Counted from the first letter of the stretch, positions 1 through 10,586 are shown. The stretch: DNA of 64,000 nucleotides from Prorocentrum cordatum (GCA_963575745.1 CAUYUJ010018874.1:1-64000), one strand, 5' to 3'. Translations and numbers: made by a program. The notes: generated by a model from the letters alone, not told the origin.

Positions 1-3
1 GAA

Positions 4-52
<49 letters not shown>

Positions 53-102
53 AAAGAGAGAGAGAGAGAGAGAGAAAAGAGAGAGAGAGAGAGAGAGAGA
101 GA
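1..102. repeat. (GA)n microsatellite, left flank of LINE-A
   Basis: Almost pure GA dinucleotides with a few AAAA interruptions. It runs off the left edge and stops abruptly at TCGGAC (103), the outer end of the retroelement. The same dinucleotide resumes on the other side of the element at 9653. Confidence 0.95.
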
Positions 103-650
103 TCGGACAAGTAGGCGGACCAGGGTCCGTCCGCGAGGCGCACTGCGGTGCGACAACTCGCATGCACTATTTGCGGCGGCGCAGCCTTAAGATACGAGGG
201 CGGGCTACAAAACCCCCTCCCCCGGCGCAGTGCGACTGACGCTACAGACGGCGGACAGACGATGAAGATCTCACCTGACAGACCGCGTGAGGTAAAAGGC
301 CCCAACAAGAAAGGCGACGTGCTGGCACGTGGCTAGGCGGCTTGGCGGACCGCCAGTTGGGCGCTTGGCCGCTAAGCGGCGCGCAGTGACGGGGCACCCC
401 CCGCCCCCACGCCCTGACACCGTGGACGCGGAGCCACACGTACACACGGGCAGGCAGAAAGGAGGAGATTAGCGCGGGGCACCAGGTGGAGCGCCGCGGA
501 ACGATGACAACATAGCTTGGATGTTGAGTGACGGCACGACACCATCGGGCGAGGTCGTGAGCAGCTCGGCGAAGGCTCGCCCAGCGCTGTGGAGGCGCTG
601 GAGTAGAGGACCTTGACGAGCTTGGGCAGCGGCGAGGTCCGCGGCGAGAG
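103..650 (-). other. LINE-A 3' region, no convincing ORF
   Basis: This lies between the ORF2 stop and the 3' GA tract. It is GC-rich, has only short inconsistent open frames and no A-rich tail. It presumably holds the 3' UTR recognised by the element's own RT (inference from the family). Confidence 0.5.
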
Positions 651-3600
651 CTAAGCACCTCTGCTGAAGGGCAGCCATAGCCTGTGACAGCTCGGTTTCA
701 CGGTCGGTGAGAGGTGGCTGCTCAGTGACATCCGCCGAGGATCTCGAGACAGAGGCGAGGTCCTCGGTACGCCTGTCCAGGTGGGCAAGCGGCGTGCGGG
801 ACCCTGAACGCTGACGTCCGTCACCCTTAAAGGTGACTGGAGGGGCCGGCGCGACCCCAGGGCTGGAGCCGCTAGGGCCGCGCCCCGAGAGGTCAGGGGA
901 GCCGCTTCCTCTCGCTCAGCAACGGAGGAGGCGTGGGTGGGGCACGAGGGCCAGTCTGGTTTAGTACCCTGCGGGGGGGCTGAAGCCGCCCCCGCGGGTC
1001 GCTGGCGATGGGGAGGCGGAGTGGTATGCGCGGTGGGACCAGTCGTGATGCCGTGCAAGGCCGCAGAGGTCGGTCGCGTAGAGGGTTGGTGTCTCGGTGG
1101 GGCGGCATGGTCGGCAGCGTGTGGTGTCGGCGGTGCGTCCTCAATGCCACTCAATCCTCGGGGGGCACCCGGGTCGTGGTCGGCGTCTTGGCGGTGACCG
1201 ATATCGTCGTATGTGGGCGTTAACGCTCTTGGGGACGGCGTCGCAGTAGGGTTTGCGAGGTTTCCCGACGGGGCGGGGTTTTCGTTGGCTGGTCCGTCGT
1301 CCAAAGCGTCCGATCCCCCACCGAGGCTGAAAAGGTCATCGTCCTGCTCATCAGCGTCTTGAAAAGGAACGGCGTTGTCATGTGGGTGGGCTGACGCACT
1401 CAATGGCGGAGTCGGGGGCGCCGTGCGGGTGCCCGCCGGGGCAGGGTTGGCGCTGGCTGACTCGTCGCCCAGGAAGTCCAAACCTCCACCAAAGCCGAAC
1501 GGGTCGTCCTCCTGTTCGTCGAATAACCCCCGTTGGGCCTCGGCCCAGAGCTCGTCGGGGTTTTGTGGGATGTCTGGTCCAGCCGCGGGTGGAGCCTGGT
1601 CAGACAGCAGGGGATTTGGTTCCATTTTGTTTAGTTCTGCAGCAGTGAACCCAGCCCTGCGGTGTGGGAGAGGAAGTGTACGATGTCTCCGCTCGTAGAT
1701 GGCAACGGCGACTCCATGGAGCACGGTCGCTTGGCGATGTCGTGCTTTGGCAGCTTCAACGATGTCGTCTGGAAGGTTATGAGTACGTGCCGCCGCTGTG
1801 GCGAGGGCGTCAGCCTGACGATTGAACTCCTCCGCGATGGGCCCGATGAGCCCGAGGTCGATGCCCGTGTCGCCCTGGTGGCTAGCGACTTTCTCTACGC
1901 GGAACATGTTTGGCTTGGCCATGACACATCGGTGGACCTTTTCCCAGAACTCCACGTGCGTGCCCTGCGGAGGTGAGTGTCCGTCGATGATCCTTTGGAA
2001 GCCGTCGACCACCGCCTGGTTGTCCACGAAGACGTGTACGGGCCGTTCAGCACATGCCGTGAGGTGGACAATGGCGAGGGTCTCCGCAAGCTGTGCGTTC
2101 TGCGTGATGCCGTGAACGCGCGCACTGTAGTTCATGCGGTGGTCGATGCCGTAGTAGACGCCGTAGCCCGCTCTTGCAAGCAAAGGGATGGCTTGGTTGG
2201 TGCATGCACCGTCCGTGGCAGCGTAGACCCATGTCCAACCAGTGTCGTGGTCAAGGTAGGTGGTGTAGGAGTCCTGGGCTGAAGCCGCAGGATCTCCCTC
2301 GGGCGGGGGCCTCGGTATGGGTTGAGGTAGCGGGTCCCTCGCGAGGTCGGCTTGCAGATCGAGGAGGGCTGGGTCCTCATCGAAGAGCCCGCAATGTCTT
2401 GTGTGCGGAGGAAGACGGGCCCACTGCTCGTCACTGATGAGGGTGGTGAGAGGGACTCTTTCACGGGCCCAGCACTTGCAGTCACGCACAGTGTGCTCCT
2501 GAGTTTCCTCTTCCTCATCACAGTAACGGCAAATAGGGCTGGGATCAGCGGACGTATTTGATCGAGAACGTCGCTGTTGGGTGTGGTCCCCGCCCGACAG
2601 GTAGTTTAAGAGGAGCGCCAGCTGCCATGCGTTGCATTTGGCAGCTCCTTTGGTGCGGGCGAGCCACGTGCTGGCGAAAAGGTCGAGGCCCTGTCTGACC
2701 GAAGCCAGGTGTCCAAGGTCATGACGCCGTGGCTTGATTTTTCTCAGAAAGGCTCTGCGTTGCGAGGCGCGCAGCATGTGAAGGAAGGCGTTTTGGGGAA
2801 GGTTCAGCCAACTGATCTGACAGCCCCAGTCGTCGTACATGGTGCCAAATGTGGGCCAAGTCCAACGGAGCTGCTGAAGCGTCTGGACAAGTCGTCCAAC
2901 AGGTCCTCCCCCAAAAAGGGTCTGGACATGGTGTTGGAGATCCCTGACGAGGCCGCAGAGAGTGGCGTCGCGGTTGACCTGTCGCCGCAGGCACAGGAAG
3001 ACTTCACGCTGCATAATGGCGTCAATCTCCAGGGCGTGCCCTGGGACGCACACGGCCATGAGAGTCCAAAACTCGACCCACCTGTTTCCCTTGGGGCGGA
3101 TAGCCGCCTTAAGGGCATGGTTGTAGGCAGTTTTGACGGGGCCTGATGGGGCTTGGATGTCAGTGCCCGTGGTACAGACGCTGGCAGCAAGGGAGCGGGC
3201 GTGCCGCGCCTTAATACGCATCGGAGATGGGAGCTTGCCAATACGCGGCAGGCGACTAGTCGCCCTGCGAACACGGGCGTCAGCGGTGGCCGTGAGGTTG
3301 AGCGCGGCTGGAGCCGGCGCTGCCTCGGCGTTGATGTAACTTCCGACGAGCTTGAAGGAGTCGACCACGCGTAAGGGCCGTTCCGCCAAGGTGAGCTGGG
3401 TAACGGCGGTGTGAAGCTCGTCAGTAAGCGCCCACCCCGCCACTTTTCCAGGATGAATGCGTTGACCAGAAAATCGATCAAACTTGGCGGTTTCATCAAG
3501 AGATTTCTGCAACTCGGGCGCGGTGTGGGTAGTGGAGTTGCTGTCGTCAACAAAGGTAGTGCTGAGTGACCGCGGCACGTAACGATGCTGTCTCTTGGTC

Positions 3601-4412
3601 CAGACGCACATGAGCAGCTTAATGTCGTCCAGGGACCAAGAGCTTCCCTGGAGGTGACCGTTTGTCCTGGCCAGTTCCTTAGAGTACGCACCGTTCATGC
3701 GGATGTAACGTTTGTGGCGCCTGTAGAAGTTTCTGCGGACAGTAACGATGTCTTGGGGACACCCCGCGTGAAGCGCGAGGTTAAGGCATATGTCCGTGAT
3801 GAGATAGTCGAAACACTTCTGACGGTCCAGGGCAGCTCCAGCCAAGGGAAGGAGAAGGGCTCTGGCGTGTTCGATGCGAAGGGCGAGAGAAGTGCTGACG
3901 TCCCCAATGGTAGCTTTGGGAACAGCGCCAAAACTCGTGGCGTGGGTCCATCCTTTCCGCCAGTCCGTGAGGCTGCGGTAAGCTGGTGCTTCCCACGCGT
4001 ACATCCAAACGGAAAGCACCGAGAGAAGTCGTTGGTCCGTTGGGAGTTCGCCTCGGCCTTTTCGGAGGCACGGGTTTGGGACGTGGAGGAGGGGTTCTGG
4101 GATGGTGCCAGTGCGTTGCATAGCTCGTAGAACGCTGGCGAAGAGGCGAAGAATGTCGTCGGGAAGCTCCTTTGCCTCCTTAGTAGTCCAACCGTCCAGA
4201 CCCCCCGCGCGTCTCGGTGAACGGGTGCGAATGAAGTGGATGAGTTGGTCGTCGGTGAGGTGGAAAGGGGTAGCTGGTGATGGCGTAGGCAGCTCCTGTC
4301 GGTACTCGTCGTAGAAGTCGGCCCACGTCGGCATGGCTTCGGCGTCATGTCCCGCACGTGCACGGTACCTGCCCAAGATGGGCTCCCAGGTGTCGACCAT
4401 GAGCTTCAGCAT
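651..4412 (-). CDS. LINE-A ORF2, C-terminal part: reverse transcriptase, zinc knuckle, RNase H
   Basis: An open segment of 1253 codons. The RT spans about residues 65-360. Motif A holds ALDRQKCFDYL (about 194-204), motif B NGHLQGSSWS (251-260), and motif C is FVDD (287-290) in place of the usual YADD or FADD. FKLVGSYI follows as motif E. A Cys/His knuckle, CRYC..H....C, lies near residues 627-645. The RNase H domain follows with the catalytic set TDGAC (about 733), AETL (about 779), FVDN (about 795), HQGD (about 846) and RQAD (about 866). The last ~350 residues are proline-rich and contain two related acidic blocks (DEQEDDPFGFGGG and DEQDDDLFSLGGG). The domain would copy element RNA at a nicked target and remove the RNA strand. 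The true protein begins upstream in another frame, since LPANAIVANIKD precedes the first Met in this frame. All RT and RNase H catalytic acids are present. Confidence 0.88.
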   Translation of the reverse strand: MLKLMVDTWEPILGRYRARAGHDAEAMPTWADFYDEYRQELPTPSPATPFHLTDDQLIHFIRTRSPRRAGGLDGWTTKEAKELPDDILRLFASVLRAMQRTGTIPEPLLHVPNPCLRKGRGELPTDQRLLSVLSVWMYAWEAPAYRSLTDWRKGWTHATSFGAVPKATIGDVSTSLALRIEHARALLLPLAGAALDRQKCFDYLITDICLNLALHAGCPQDIVTVRRNFYRRHKRYIRMNGAYSKELARTNGHLQGSSWSLDDIKLLMCVWTKRQHRYVPRSLSTTFVDDSNSTTHTAPELQKSLDETAKFDRFSGQRIHPGKVAGWALTDELHTAVTQLTLAERPLRVVDSFKLVGSYINAEAAPAPAALNLTATADARVRRATSRLPRIGKLPSPMRIKARHARSLAASVCTTGTDIQAPSGPVKTAYNHALKAAIRPKGNRWVEFWTLMAVCVPGHALEIDAIMQREVFLCLRRQVNRDATLCGLVRDLQHHVQTLFGGGPVGRLVQTLQQLRWTWPTFGTMYDDWGCQISWLNLPQNAFLHMLRASQRRAFLRKIKPRRHDLGHLASVRQGLDLFASTWLARTKGAAKCNAWQLALLLNYLSGGDHTQQRRSRSNTSADPSPICRYCDEEEETQEHTVRDCKCWARERVPLTTLISDEQWARLPPHTRHCGLFDEDPALLDLQADLARDPLPQPIPRPPPEGDPAASAQDSYTTYLDHDTGWTWVYAATDGACTNQAIPLLARAGYGVYYGIDHRMNYSARVHGITQNAQLAETLAIVHLTACAERPVHVFVDNQAVVDGFQRIIDGHSPPQGTHVEFWEKVHRCVMAKPNMFRVEKVASHQGDTGIDLGLIGPIAEEFNRQADALATAAARTHNLPDDIVEAAKARHRQATVLHGVAVAIYERRHRTLPLPHRRAGFTAAELNKMEPNPLLSDQAPPAAGPDIPQNPDELWAEAQRGLFDEQEDDPFGFGGGLDFLGDESASANPAPAGTRTAPPTPPLSASAHPHDNAVPFQDADEQDDDLFSLGGGSDALDDGPANENPAPSGNLANPTATPSPRALTPTYDDIGHRQDADHDPGAPRGLSGIEDAPPTPHAADHAAPPRHQPSTRPTSAALHGITTGPTAHTTPPPHRQRPAGAASAPPQGTKPDWPSCPTHASSVAEREEAAPLTSRGAALAAPALGSRRPLQSPLRVTDVSVQGPARRLPTWTGVPRTSPLSRDPRRMSLSSHLSPTVKPSCHRLWLPFSRGA
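967..998. repeat. LINE-A hairpin 1 (GGC-TGAA-GCC core)
   Basis: The arms CCC(T)GCGGGGG-GGC and GCC-(G)-CCCCCGCGGG pair over 13 bp around the loop TGAA, with one T and one G bulged. It lies in the ORF2 C-terminal tail. Confidence 0.7.
2272..2292. repeat. LINE-A hairpin 2
   Basis: TCCTG-GGC-TGAA-GCC-G-CAGGA, an eight-pair stem with the same bulged G. It lies just before the RNase H domain in the sense direction. Confidence 0.7.
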
Positions 4413-5242
4413 GTCCTTGATGTTAGCAACAATGGCGTTGGCAGGGAGGATGTCGGGGACTTGCGCAGGTGTGGTTCACGGGTGTGGTCTTCGTCGCTGT
4501 CCGTGTCGGGCGAACTACCGTCGCCGGGGCTGAAGCCGCCAGCTTCGGTGTCAGCGTCGCTGTCGTCCGTGCAAGCTTCGTCAGGTTTGAAGGCGTTGGT
4601 GTCGCAGTGGAGTTGCGTATCGTCAGGAGTGGTAGGCGTGCGGAGATACGCCGTGGGCGAGCTATCAGCAGCTCGTGCGTATATGGCCGCCTTTCGCCCG
4701 CTTGGCTCACGGACGCCCTCGGCCCATATCCTGATGCGTTCCGCCTTGGCACGGTTCGCGCGTCGCGCCAGCTCTAAGTCGAGATGTTGGATCAAAACGT
4801 CAAGGTGCTCCCCGTGCGGCACTGGCTCGTCTGGGGCCCAGGCCTCGGGGAATTCCAGGAGAACCGTGGGGCGCAGCTTGTGGCATAAGAGGCGGGCCGC
4901 GGCCCACGTGCAGTCGATGCGCTGCGCGAGGTACGGGGGAATAGCACGGCAATCAAGATGGTGGTGCTGTCCGATGAAACGGAGCTCGCAGAGTTGCCGA
5001 TGGAGCTTGCGCAGTCGGTTCATGTGAATCGTGGAAGCTCCGTAGGTGGGGAACGCGCGGGGGACAACCGGTCGATCCTCGAACGTAGGCGTGAGCCCGT
5101 GCATGGTGGGGGGCTTCTTTTTTGGTTGGTGGGGCGGTGGAGGTGGCAGATCGCGTAGACGGGTGAGATGGTACTCATGACTGGCCTCGTTAGCCAGGGT
5201 GAACATGCGCTCCACGTCGTCTCGTGCGTCGGCCTGCTCCAT
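4406..5242 (-). pseudogene. LINE-A ORF2, linker between endonuclease and RT, frame-shifted segment
   Basis: An open segment of 278 codons continuing the protein after the endonuclease. In-frame codons extend it upstream to about 5300, where it takes over from the endonuclease frame (ELQALGTLIAGRYQ before the first Met). It contains PPPPPHQPKKKPP near its start, a charged helical stretch (LELARRANRAKAERIRIWAEG) that could be a coiled coil, and an acidic tail. It ends in a stop close to where the RT frame opens (about 4440), so a single indel there separates the two. No catalytic motif is expected in this linker. Confidence 0.7.
4523..4543. repeat. LINE-A hairpin 3
   Basis: GCCGG-GGC-TGAA-GCC-G-CCAGC, with one C/A mismatch in the outer stem. 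It lies in the ORF2 linker, where it is read in a frame giving GGFSP instead of AASA. Confidence 0.6.
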
Positions 5243-5760
5243 GCGGTCCTGGTATCGCCCAGCGATGAGGGTCCCAAGTGCTTGCAGCTCGTGCCCCTCA
5301 TGAACTCCATCGTCGGGCGGGTAGGGCGTAGGGCAAGAAGGCGTCGGGCCGTATGGTCGAGGCGACTGAGGTCAAGCGTGACCTGCAGGCCAACGTGAGA
5401 CTTCGCAGGCAAGTCGCGAAGGTAGCAGAAGTCGGTGACAAGGGATCGCGCCGCCTGGTTGGCAATGATATAATCGATGCGCGAAGTGCGGGGGCACTTG
5501 GTGACGCGGTCCCAATCAGGGATATTGCCATAGGTGTGCATGGTGTGGTCTGGTGTGCCCTCAGCAACGTTGGACCATCCGTGCTGCAACATGTGCAGAA
5601 GGTGTGGATTGTCGTCAATGTTCGTGTTGGCGTCCATGCAGATGAAGTAGGGGGCTGAGCCGACCCTAGCGGCGGCACAGTCAGCGAGCCGAAAGAGAGC
5701 TGTGCTGTCTCCTCCAGCAATCCCGTAAAGGCTCGCTATGTAGATCCCCGCGGGCCCATG
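5020..5760 (-). pseudogene. LINE-A ORF2, C-terminal half of APE-type endonuclease, frame-shifted segment
   Basis: The frame is open from about 5760. It reads IASLYG, then FICMDANTNIDD (the DxN motif), SRIDYIIAN (the RIDYI motif) and KSHVGLQVTL, where the conserved C-terminal His of the family appears in SH. These are the standard endonuclease/exonuclease/phosphatase signatures of LINE target-nicking enzymes. The N-terminal half is in another frame (5736-6347), with the junction near 5760. The frame drifts out of the real protein at about 5300 and stops at 5020. Confidence 0.8.
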
Positions 5761-6347
5761 TTATTTCGTCGCCGCCTACGGCGGTGTTGAGTGCAGAGTG
5801 GGAGAAAGACCTCATGCCATCTTTTCTTGGCCTTGAGGGCGGCGATACAGGGCGCATTGTCGTCGACAGTGGAGTCGACGATGGCATCCTTAGAGAGAAT
5901 GGCGACCCCTCCCGAGGCGCCAGTGTTGCCCACAACGGTGTGATCAGTGCCGCCGTGGGCAGCTCTGCGCTGGGCTCGCGCCAGATCAAGGTCAGGCCCA
6001 AGACTGGCGTGGTATCCACCGTGGAGAGGATTGGCGGCGCTGGTAGCGATGGCTTGCCTAGTCGGCTTGGCATGTCGGGTCTCCTGCAGTGCTATGACAG
6101 CGGCGTTGTGGTCGACACCAAGGGCGGTGATGGTTGGCCAGTTCGCTGAGAGACTGGTGATGTTAAGGCTGACGAGGTGTATGGAGCGACCTGGCCCGTC
6201 TCCATCGGTGGAACTGGGGTTTGCGCGCCCCGCACGGTGAAGGTCAGCTTGACCCTCGCCCCAGTAGGAGGCTTGGCCACAGTAGTTGCTCATGGCGTTA
6301 CTATGGGTTAGCTTGAACGGGGCTGAAGCCGCCGTCAGGCCAAACAT
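5736..6347 (-). pseudogene. LINE-A ORF2 start, N-terminal half of APE-type endonuclease
   Basis: It starts with ATG inside ATGTTTGGCCTGA, where the TGA is the stop of ORF1, so the two ORFs overlap by 13 bases. After about 50 residues come HLVSLNITSLSAN (motif 1, catalytic Asn), VIALQETRHA (motif 2, catalytic Glu) and GGVAILSKDA (motif 3). The frame is lost near 5760 (…NNMGPRGST stop), whereas the next frame there gives the expected AGIYIASLYG. The start choice rests on the overlap and on there being little coding sequence before motif 1. Confidence 0.8.
6317..6335. repeat. LINE-A hairpin 4
   Basis: ACGG-GGC-TGAA-GCC-G-CCGT, a seven-pair stem. It covers the first codons of ORF2, directly after the ORF1 stop overlap. 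Confidence 0.7.
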
Positions 6348-9300
6348 GTAGGCGGGACACGGTCGGCACTGCGCCAGGGGGGGTTCATAAATATTAGTAA
6401 AAAAATGTCACGGAAATTCCTCCTCACTCCTGTACTGTAGGGGAGGCAGCAGTGGGAGAGGGAGGCGACTCCTCGATCCATCCTGCCGAACACAAAGACA
6501 AAAACGAGACAGCGGCGGCGGCCAGGCGCGGCGGCGGCACAACGCACGCGCATGTACTGCGCACGCGCCACCGCTGGTCCCTCCTGCGGTGACACGCCCG
6601 CCCCGTCAGTGTCTTGATGAGCAGCATCTGGTGGAACGGCTCCAGCAGCACGATCGGAGGCCTGACGCTGGGCCTCGTCCATGCCCGCTGCCGTGAGGCC
6701 CACGTTGCGGACAGGGCTGATTCCCCGCGGGGCCGCAGCTGCCGCGGCAGCAGCCGAGGTGGCGGGGGCACCGCCCCGACTCTGAGGTGAGAGCGGTGAG
6801 CCCCCGCCAAAACCCGCCACAAGGTTCTTGACACGGTACTTGTTCTTGAACGGGTCGAAGGTTGGCGCCTCGTCGATGGGGACGATCACGCGGGTGGGCA
6901 GCTGCGGCTCGTGGTCCGTGGACGGCGTCGGCTCGAGGTCGACCTGGCTAGGGTCGATGACGCTGGCTCCGAAGCGTGGCACCACTTCGGGGGGTCGGCC
7001 ATCGGCCTGAGTCTCGCGAGGCGGCGAGCTCGTGGAGCTCCCTGGGGCCTTGCGTGAACTGTGGCGGCTGCAGGTCCTGCTGCGCGGGACGCGCCCGCCC
7101 GTGTGACGGTCGCGTGGCGAAGTCGCCTGGGCATTAGCGCGCTCAGAATCCGCCCTGCTCGGGGATCGGATCGGCGCCGCGCAGGGTGATGGGCTGGGCT
7201 GGCGAGAGGCGCTTGTGCCGCCTTCCGCCGTGGCTGTGGCCTGGTCGGGGTCGGCCGCGTCTGGGCGGGGGCTGACGTGGTGGGCGCTTCCCTCGCTGTG
7301 CCTCGGGGAGGCGCTGCGATGCGCCTGGATGCGCGTGAGGACGAGCGGGGTGAGCGGCTGCCTCTCCCGCACAGGTGGGGCAGGTTTGGCCTGGGCAGGG
7401 CGCAGTGCTGCAGCTACGTTTGGCGGGGGCGTGTGCTGGCGCGGTTGCCAAGCGCGCACGTTCGCATCGCGCCATCCTTCGGGGCGCCCAGCCCTGCCAC
7501 GGTTTGTTGCAGCCCCCTGGGCTGAAGCCGCAGGGGTTATCACTGCAGGCTGGTTGCTGGAGGAGCCCTCATGTCGGCCTGAGTAAAGGCCCCAGGCGCG
7601 CGTGGACCCTGGCACTGGCGAGGTGGCCCTTAGGGCATGTAGGGGTGCACGCGAGTAGCCGATGGCCGCTGGGTGAACCCTGGCGTTGGGGGCTTGGCCG
7701 TAGCTGGAGGCGGCTGCTCCAGCAGCCGCAGGCATGGCACCTATGGGACCACGGTGGTAGGCGGCAACCCCGTCGTAGGCCGTGTTACCGCCTGTCGGGA
7801 CTCGCGCAGGGGAGCGGTAGCGTGGTGTGCCCTGCTGTCCTGCGTCACGTTGGTCCCGCTGCTGGATGCGCTGCTGGTGCTGTTGGTGACGCTGCCAGTC
7901 GGCTCTCGAGAGGGGACGGGTGTCGGGGAGGATGGTGGGCACGTCGGGCCGCTGCCAGCCCCGATAGACGTGCTCGAAGGCGTGGTCAGGGTAGGTCCCC
8001 CCTACGGGTGAGTATCGTCGCACATGCTCCGTGTAGTCGATGTTCTGCGGCTCTGAGATCGCCGTAATGTTGATGGCCCGCTGGTGCGCTGGTCCATAGA
8101 GGCAGAAACTACCACGGTTGCTGCGGTCGTGGTTTAGCTCGGCTTCGGTCGTGGCACGGCTCACCATGGCGTCGCAGAGTCGCATATCGTAGTCGAGAGC
8201 TTGAGGCCCAGGACCACCCTCGGCGTCCCAGTACAGTACCACATCTCGCCAGCGGGTGCGGGTCATGTGGGTGCGCTCGGCGATCAACTCGCAGACGGTC
8301 CTGACCGTGACACGATCCCTGTACATGTTGGTAATGGCTAGGGAGAAGGGTCGGCGGACCGTCTTGTTGAAGGTGAGTTCCTCCTTGAGGGCCTGATGGG
8401 GGCTGAAGAGCACATAGCCTTCCCTCCAAAGCGGTTGGTCGGGGGAAGGTTCTTCGGGCATCCCCGTTCCTGTGAATCCAGGTGGCCGCGTTGTGCCGTC
8501 AGGCAATCCCTGCCTGGGGACGCGCCGCGGCTGTGGTGGGAGGTACCATTGGCCCTGGTAGCCTGCTTGCCCTGGTTGTGGAGGTTCTCCCCCGGGGCCT
8601 GAAGGCGCTCGGGGGGGTTCCTTGAGGTCGTGGAGGGCTGGCGCGTTGCCGAATTGGCGGGCAAGGATGTGCGGCGGCATCCCTGTGGCACGGACGTCGA
8701 GCTGGTTGTGTGGCCTGGGGGGGTGGGGACACCTGCTGGACAGGCAGCATGTGTCGGAGTCCCTCTTATTGGTGCTGTATGCACACGTCCAACTGTTGCA
8801 CGAGTAGTCCGTGGACCAGTCCATAAGTGTACGCAGTCCGCTGCGGCCGCAGTCTGGGCACGTTGGTTGGCCCGAGGTGCCAAGCTGTGCGTTGCGGCGA
8901 GCCGCACAATATTGGCAGCATTGGAATCGACACTGTAGGCAAGACCAGCGTCCTGGTAAAGGCGGTAGCGCATGCTCGTTTGTGCCTGGGTCGTCTGGGT
9001 GGGGTCTCGGGCGATCCCACAAGGGCCAGACGTCAGCAAACCAGGATTGGCCTGTAGTGCGGACTACCTCGGCGGGGAGGCGTGCGTCCTCGGCATGGCA
9101 CCTGATCCACTGGGGCCCCATATCCGCTGGTACCATGACGGTGCGCCAGGAGTCGTCCCCCTTAACGTGGACTTGGGTCGGTGCCCAGAGCTTAGTAGTG
9201 GTGTCGCCGTGATCATGGTGGAGGATGACCCAGCCGTCACGCCCGTCCACCGTAGGGTCAATGACGCGGTAGCCCATGACTGTCGTCCCCCACGGTAAGT

Positions 9301-9650
9301 AGGCGCCATCGTGGTGATCACCAGGGTCGAGCCAGACCTCGATGCCAGGGGCGTTGACACGGGACCGCACATCACGCACGTGGTAGGCGAGGACGTGGTA
9401 GGCAGTCGGCTCCTCCTCCGTCACAATGTGCTCCCACGTCTCGATGCCGCTGTTGTCGGAGGTGGAGTTCCCGTCGCTCTGTCGTGACGAGCGAGAGGCA
9501 GATCGTCGCGCACGGGCGCGGCCTCGGGCGAGGGCGGCGGCCGCGCTGATGAGGGAAGGCGTACGGCGTTCGTCGACTCCAGATGACGTCGATGAGGGGT
9601 CTGGACTGTGGGCTAAGGCTGTGCCTGACTTGTACGTGCGTGGTGGGTCC

Positions 9651-9652
<2 letters not shown>
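6335..9652 (-). CDS. LINE-A ORF1, Cys-rich and proline-rich putative nucleic-acid-binding protein
   Basis: Open for about 1100 codons inside the element. The same frame stays open through the whole neighbouring (CT)n tract as a Ser-Leu run, to about 10246. No Met occurs in the first ~120 codons after the element edge (first in TTVMGYRV, near 9275), so the real start is unclear. A Cys cluster CLQC..QCCQYC…CPDC lies near 8950-8830, with more Cys pairs to about 8700. This could be a zinc-binding region like that of other LINE ORF1 proteins. The middle part (WRDVVLYWDAEG, about 8240) looks globular and the last third is low-complexity. It ends in the stop overlapping the ORF2 start. ORF1 proteins of LINEs bind element RNA; no RRM or esterase motif was recognised. 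Confidence 0.65.
7514..7536. repeat. LINE-A hairpin 5
   Basis: CCCCTG-GGC-TGAA-GCC-G-CAGGGG, nine pairs with the same bulge. It lies in the ORF1 low-complexity third. Confidence 0.7.
8589..8615. repeat. LINE-A hairpin 6, variant
   Basis: The outer arms CCCCCG and CGGGGG enclose GCC-TGAA-GGC with unpaired bases between them. The loop is the same but the core is inverted, so membership is less sure. Confidence 0.45.
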
Positions 9653-10398
<746 letters not shown>

Positions 10399-10586
10399 AG
10401 CTCAGTCACACTTAAATCCAGATTCGTCCTCACCGAGTCCCACCGCCAAGGGAGCGCCAGCAAGGAGATGCACATATGGGGATCCCCACGCAGTGAATAA
10501 TTGAAAACGGCAAAAAATATCTATAGATATTTCTGGCGCTGCCGTGAATAGTCGGGCCCCTTCGAGACCCGTCGCCCCCGCCGCCT

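Larger units (their letters stand above)
103..9652 (-). mobile_element. LINE-A: non-LTR retrotransposon with ORF1, endonuclease, RT and RNase H
   Basis: Read on the minus strand the order is ORF1 (9652-6335), an endonuclease of the exonuclease/phosphatase fold (about 6290-5380), a linker, reverse transcriptase, a zinc knuckle, RNase H, a long acidic/proline-rich tail and about 550 bp of 3' sequence. That order is typical of RNase H-bearing LINE clades such as I, R1 or Tad; the clade cannot be settled by eye. No LTRs, integrase or poly(A) tail are visible. Both outer ends meet (GA)n DNA directly, and the outermost six bases are TCGGAC and GTCCGA, a short inverted pair. ORF2 lies in four frame segments, so this copy is probably dead. 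Confidence 0.9.
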
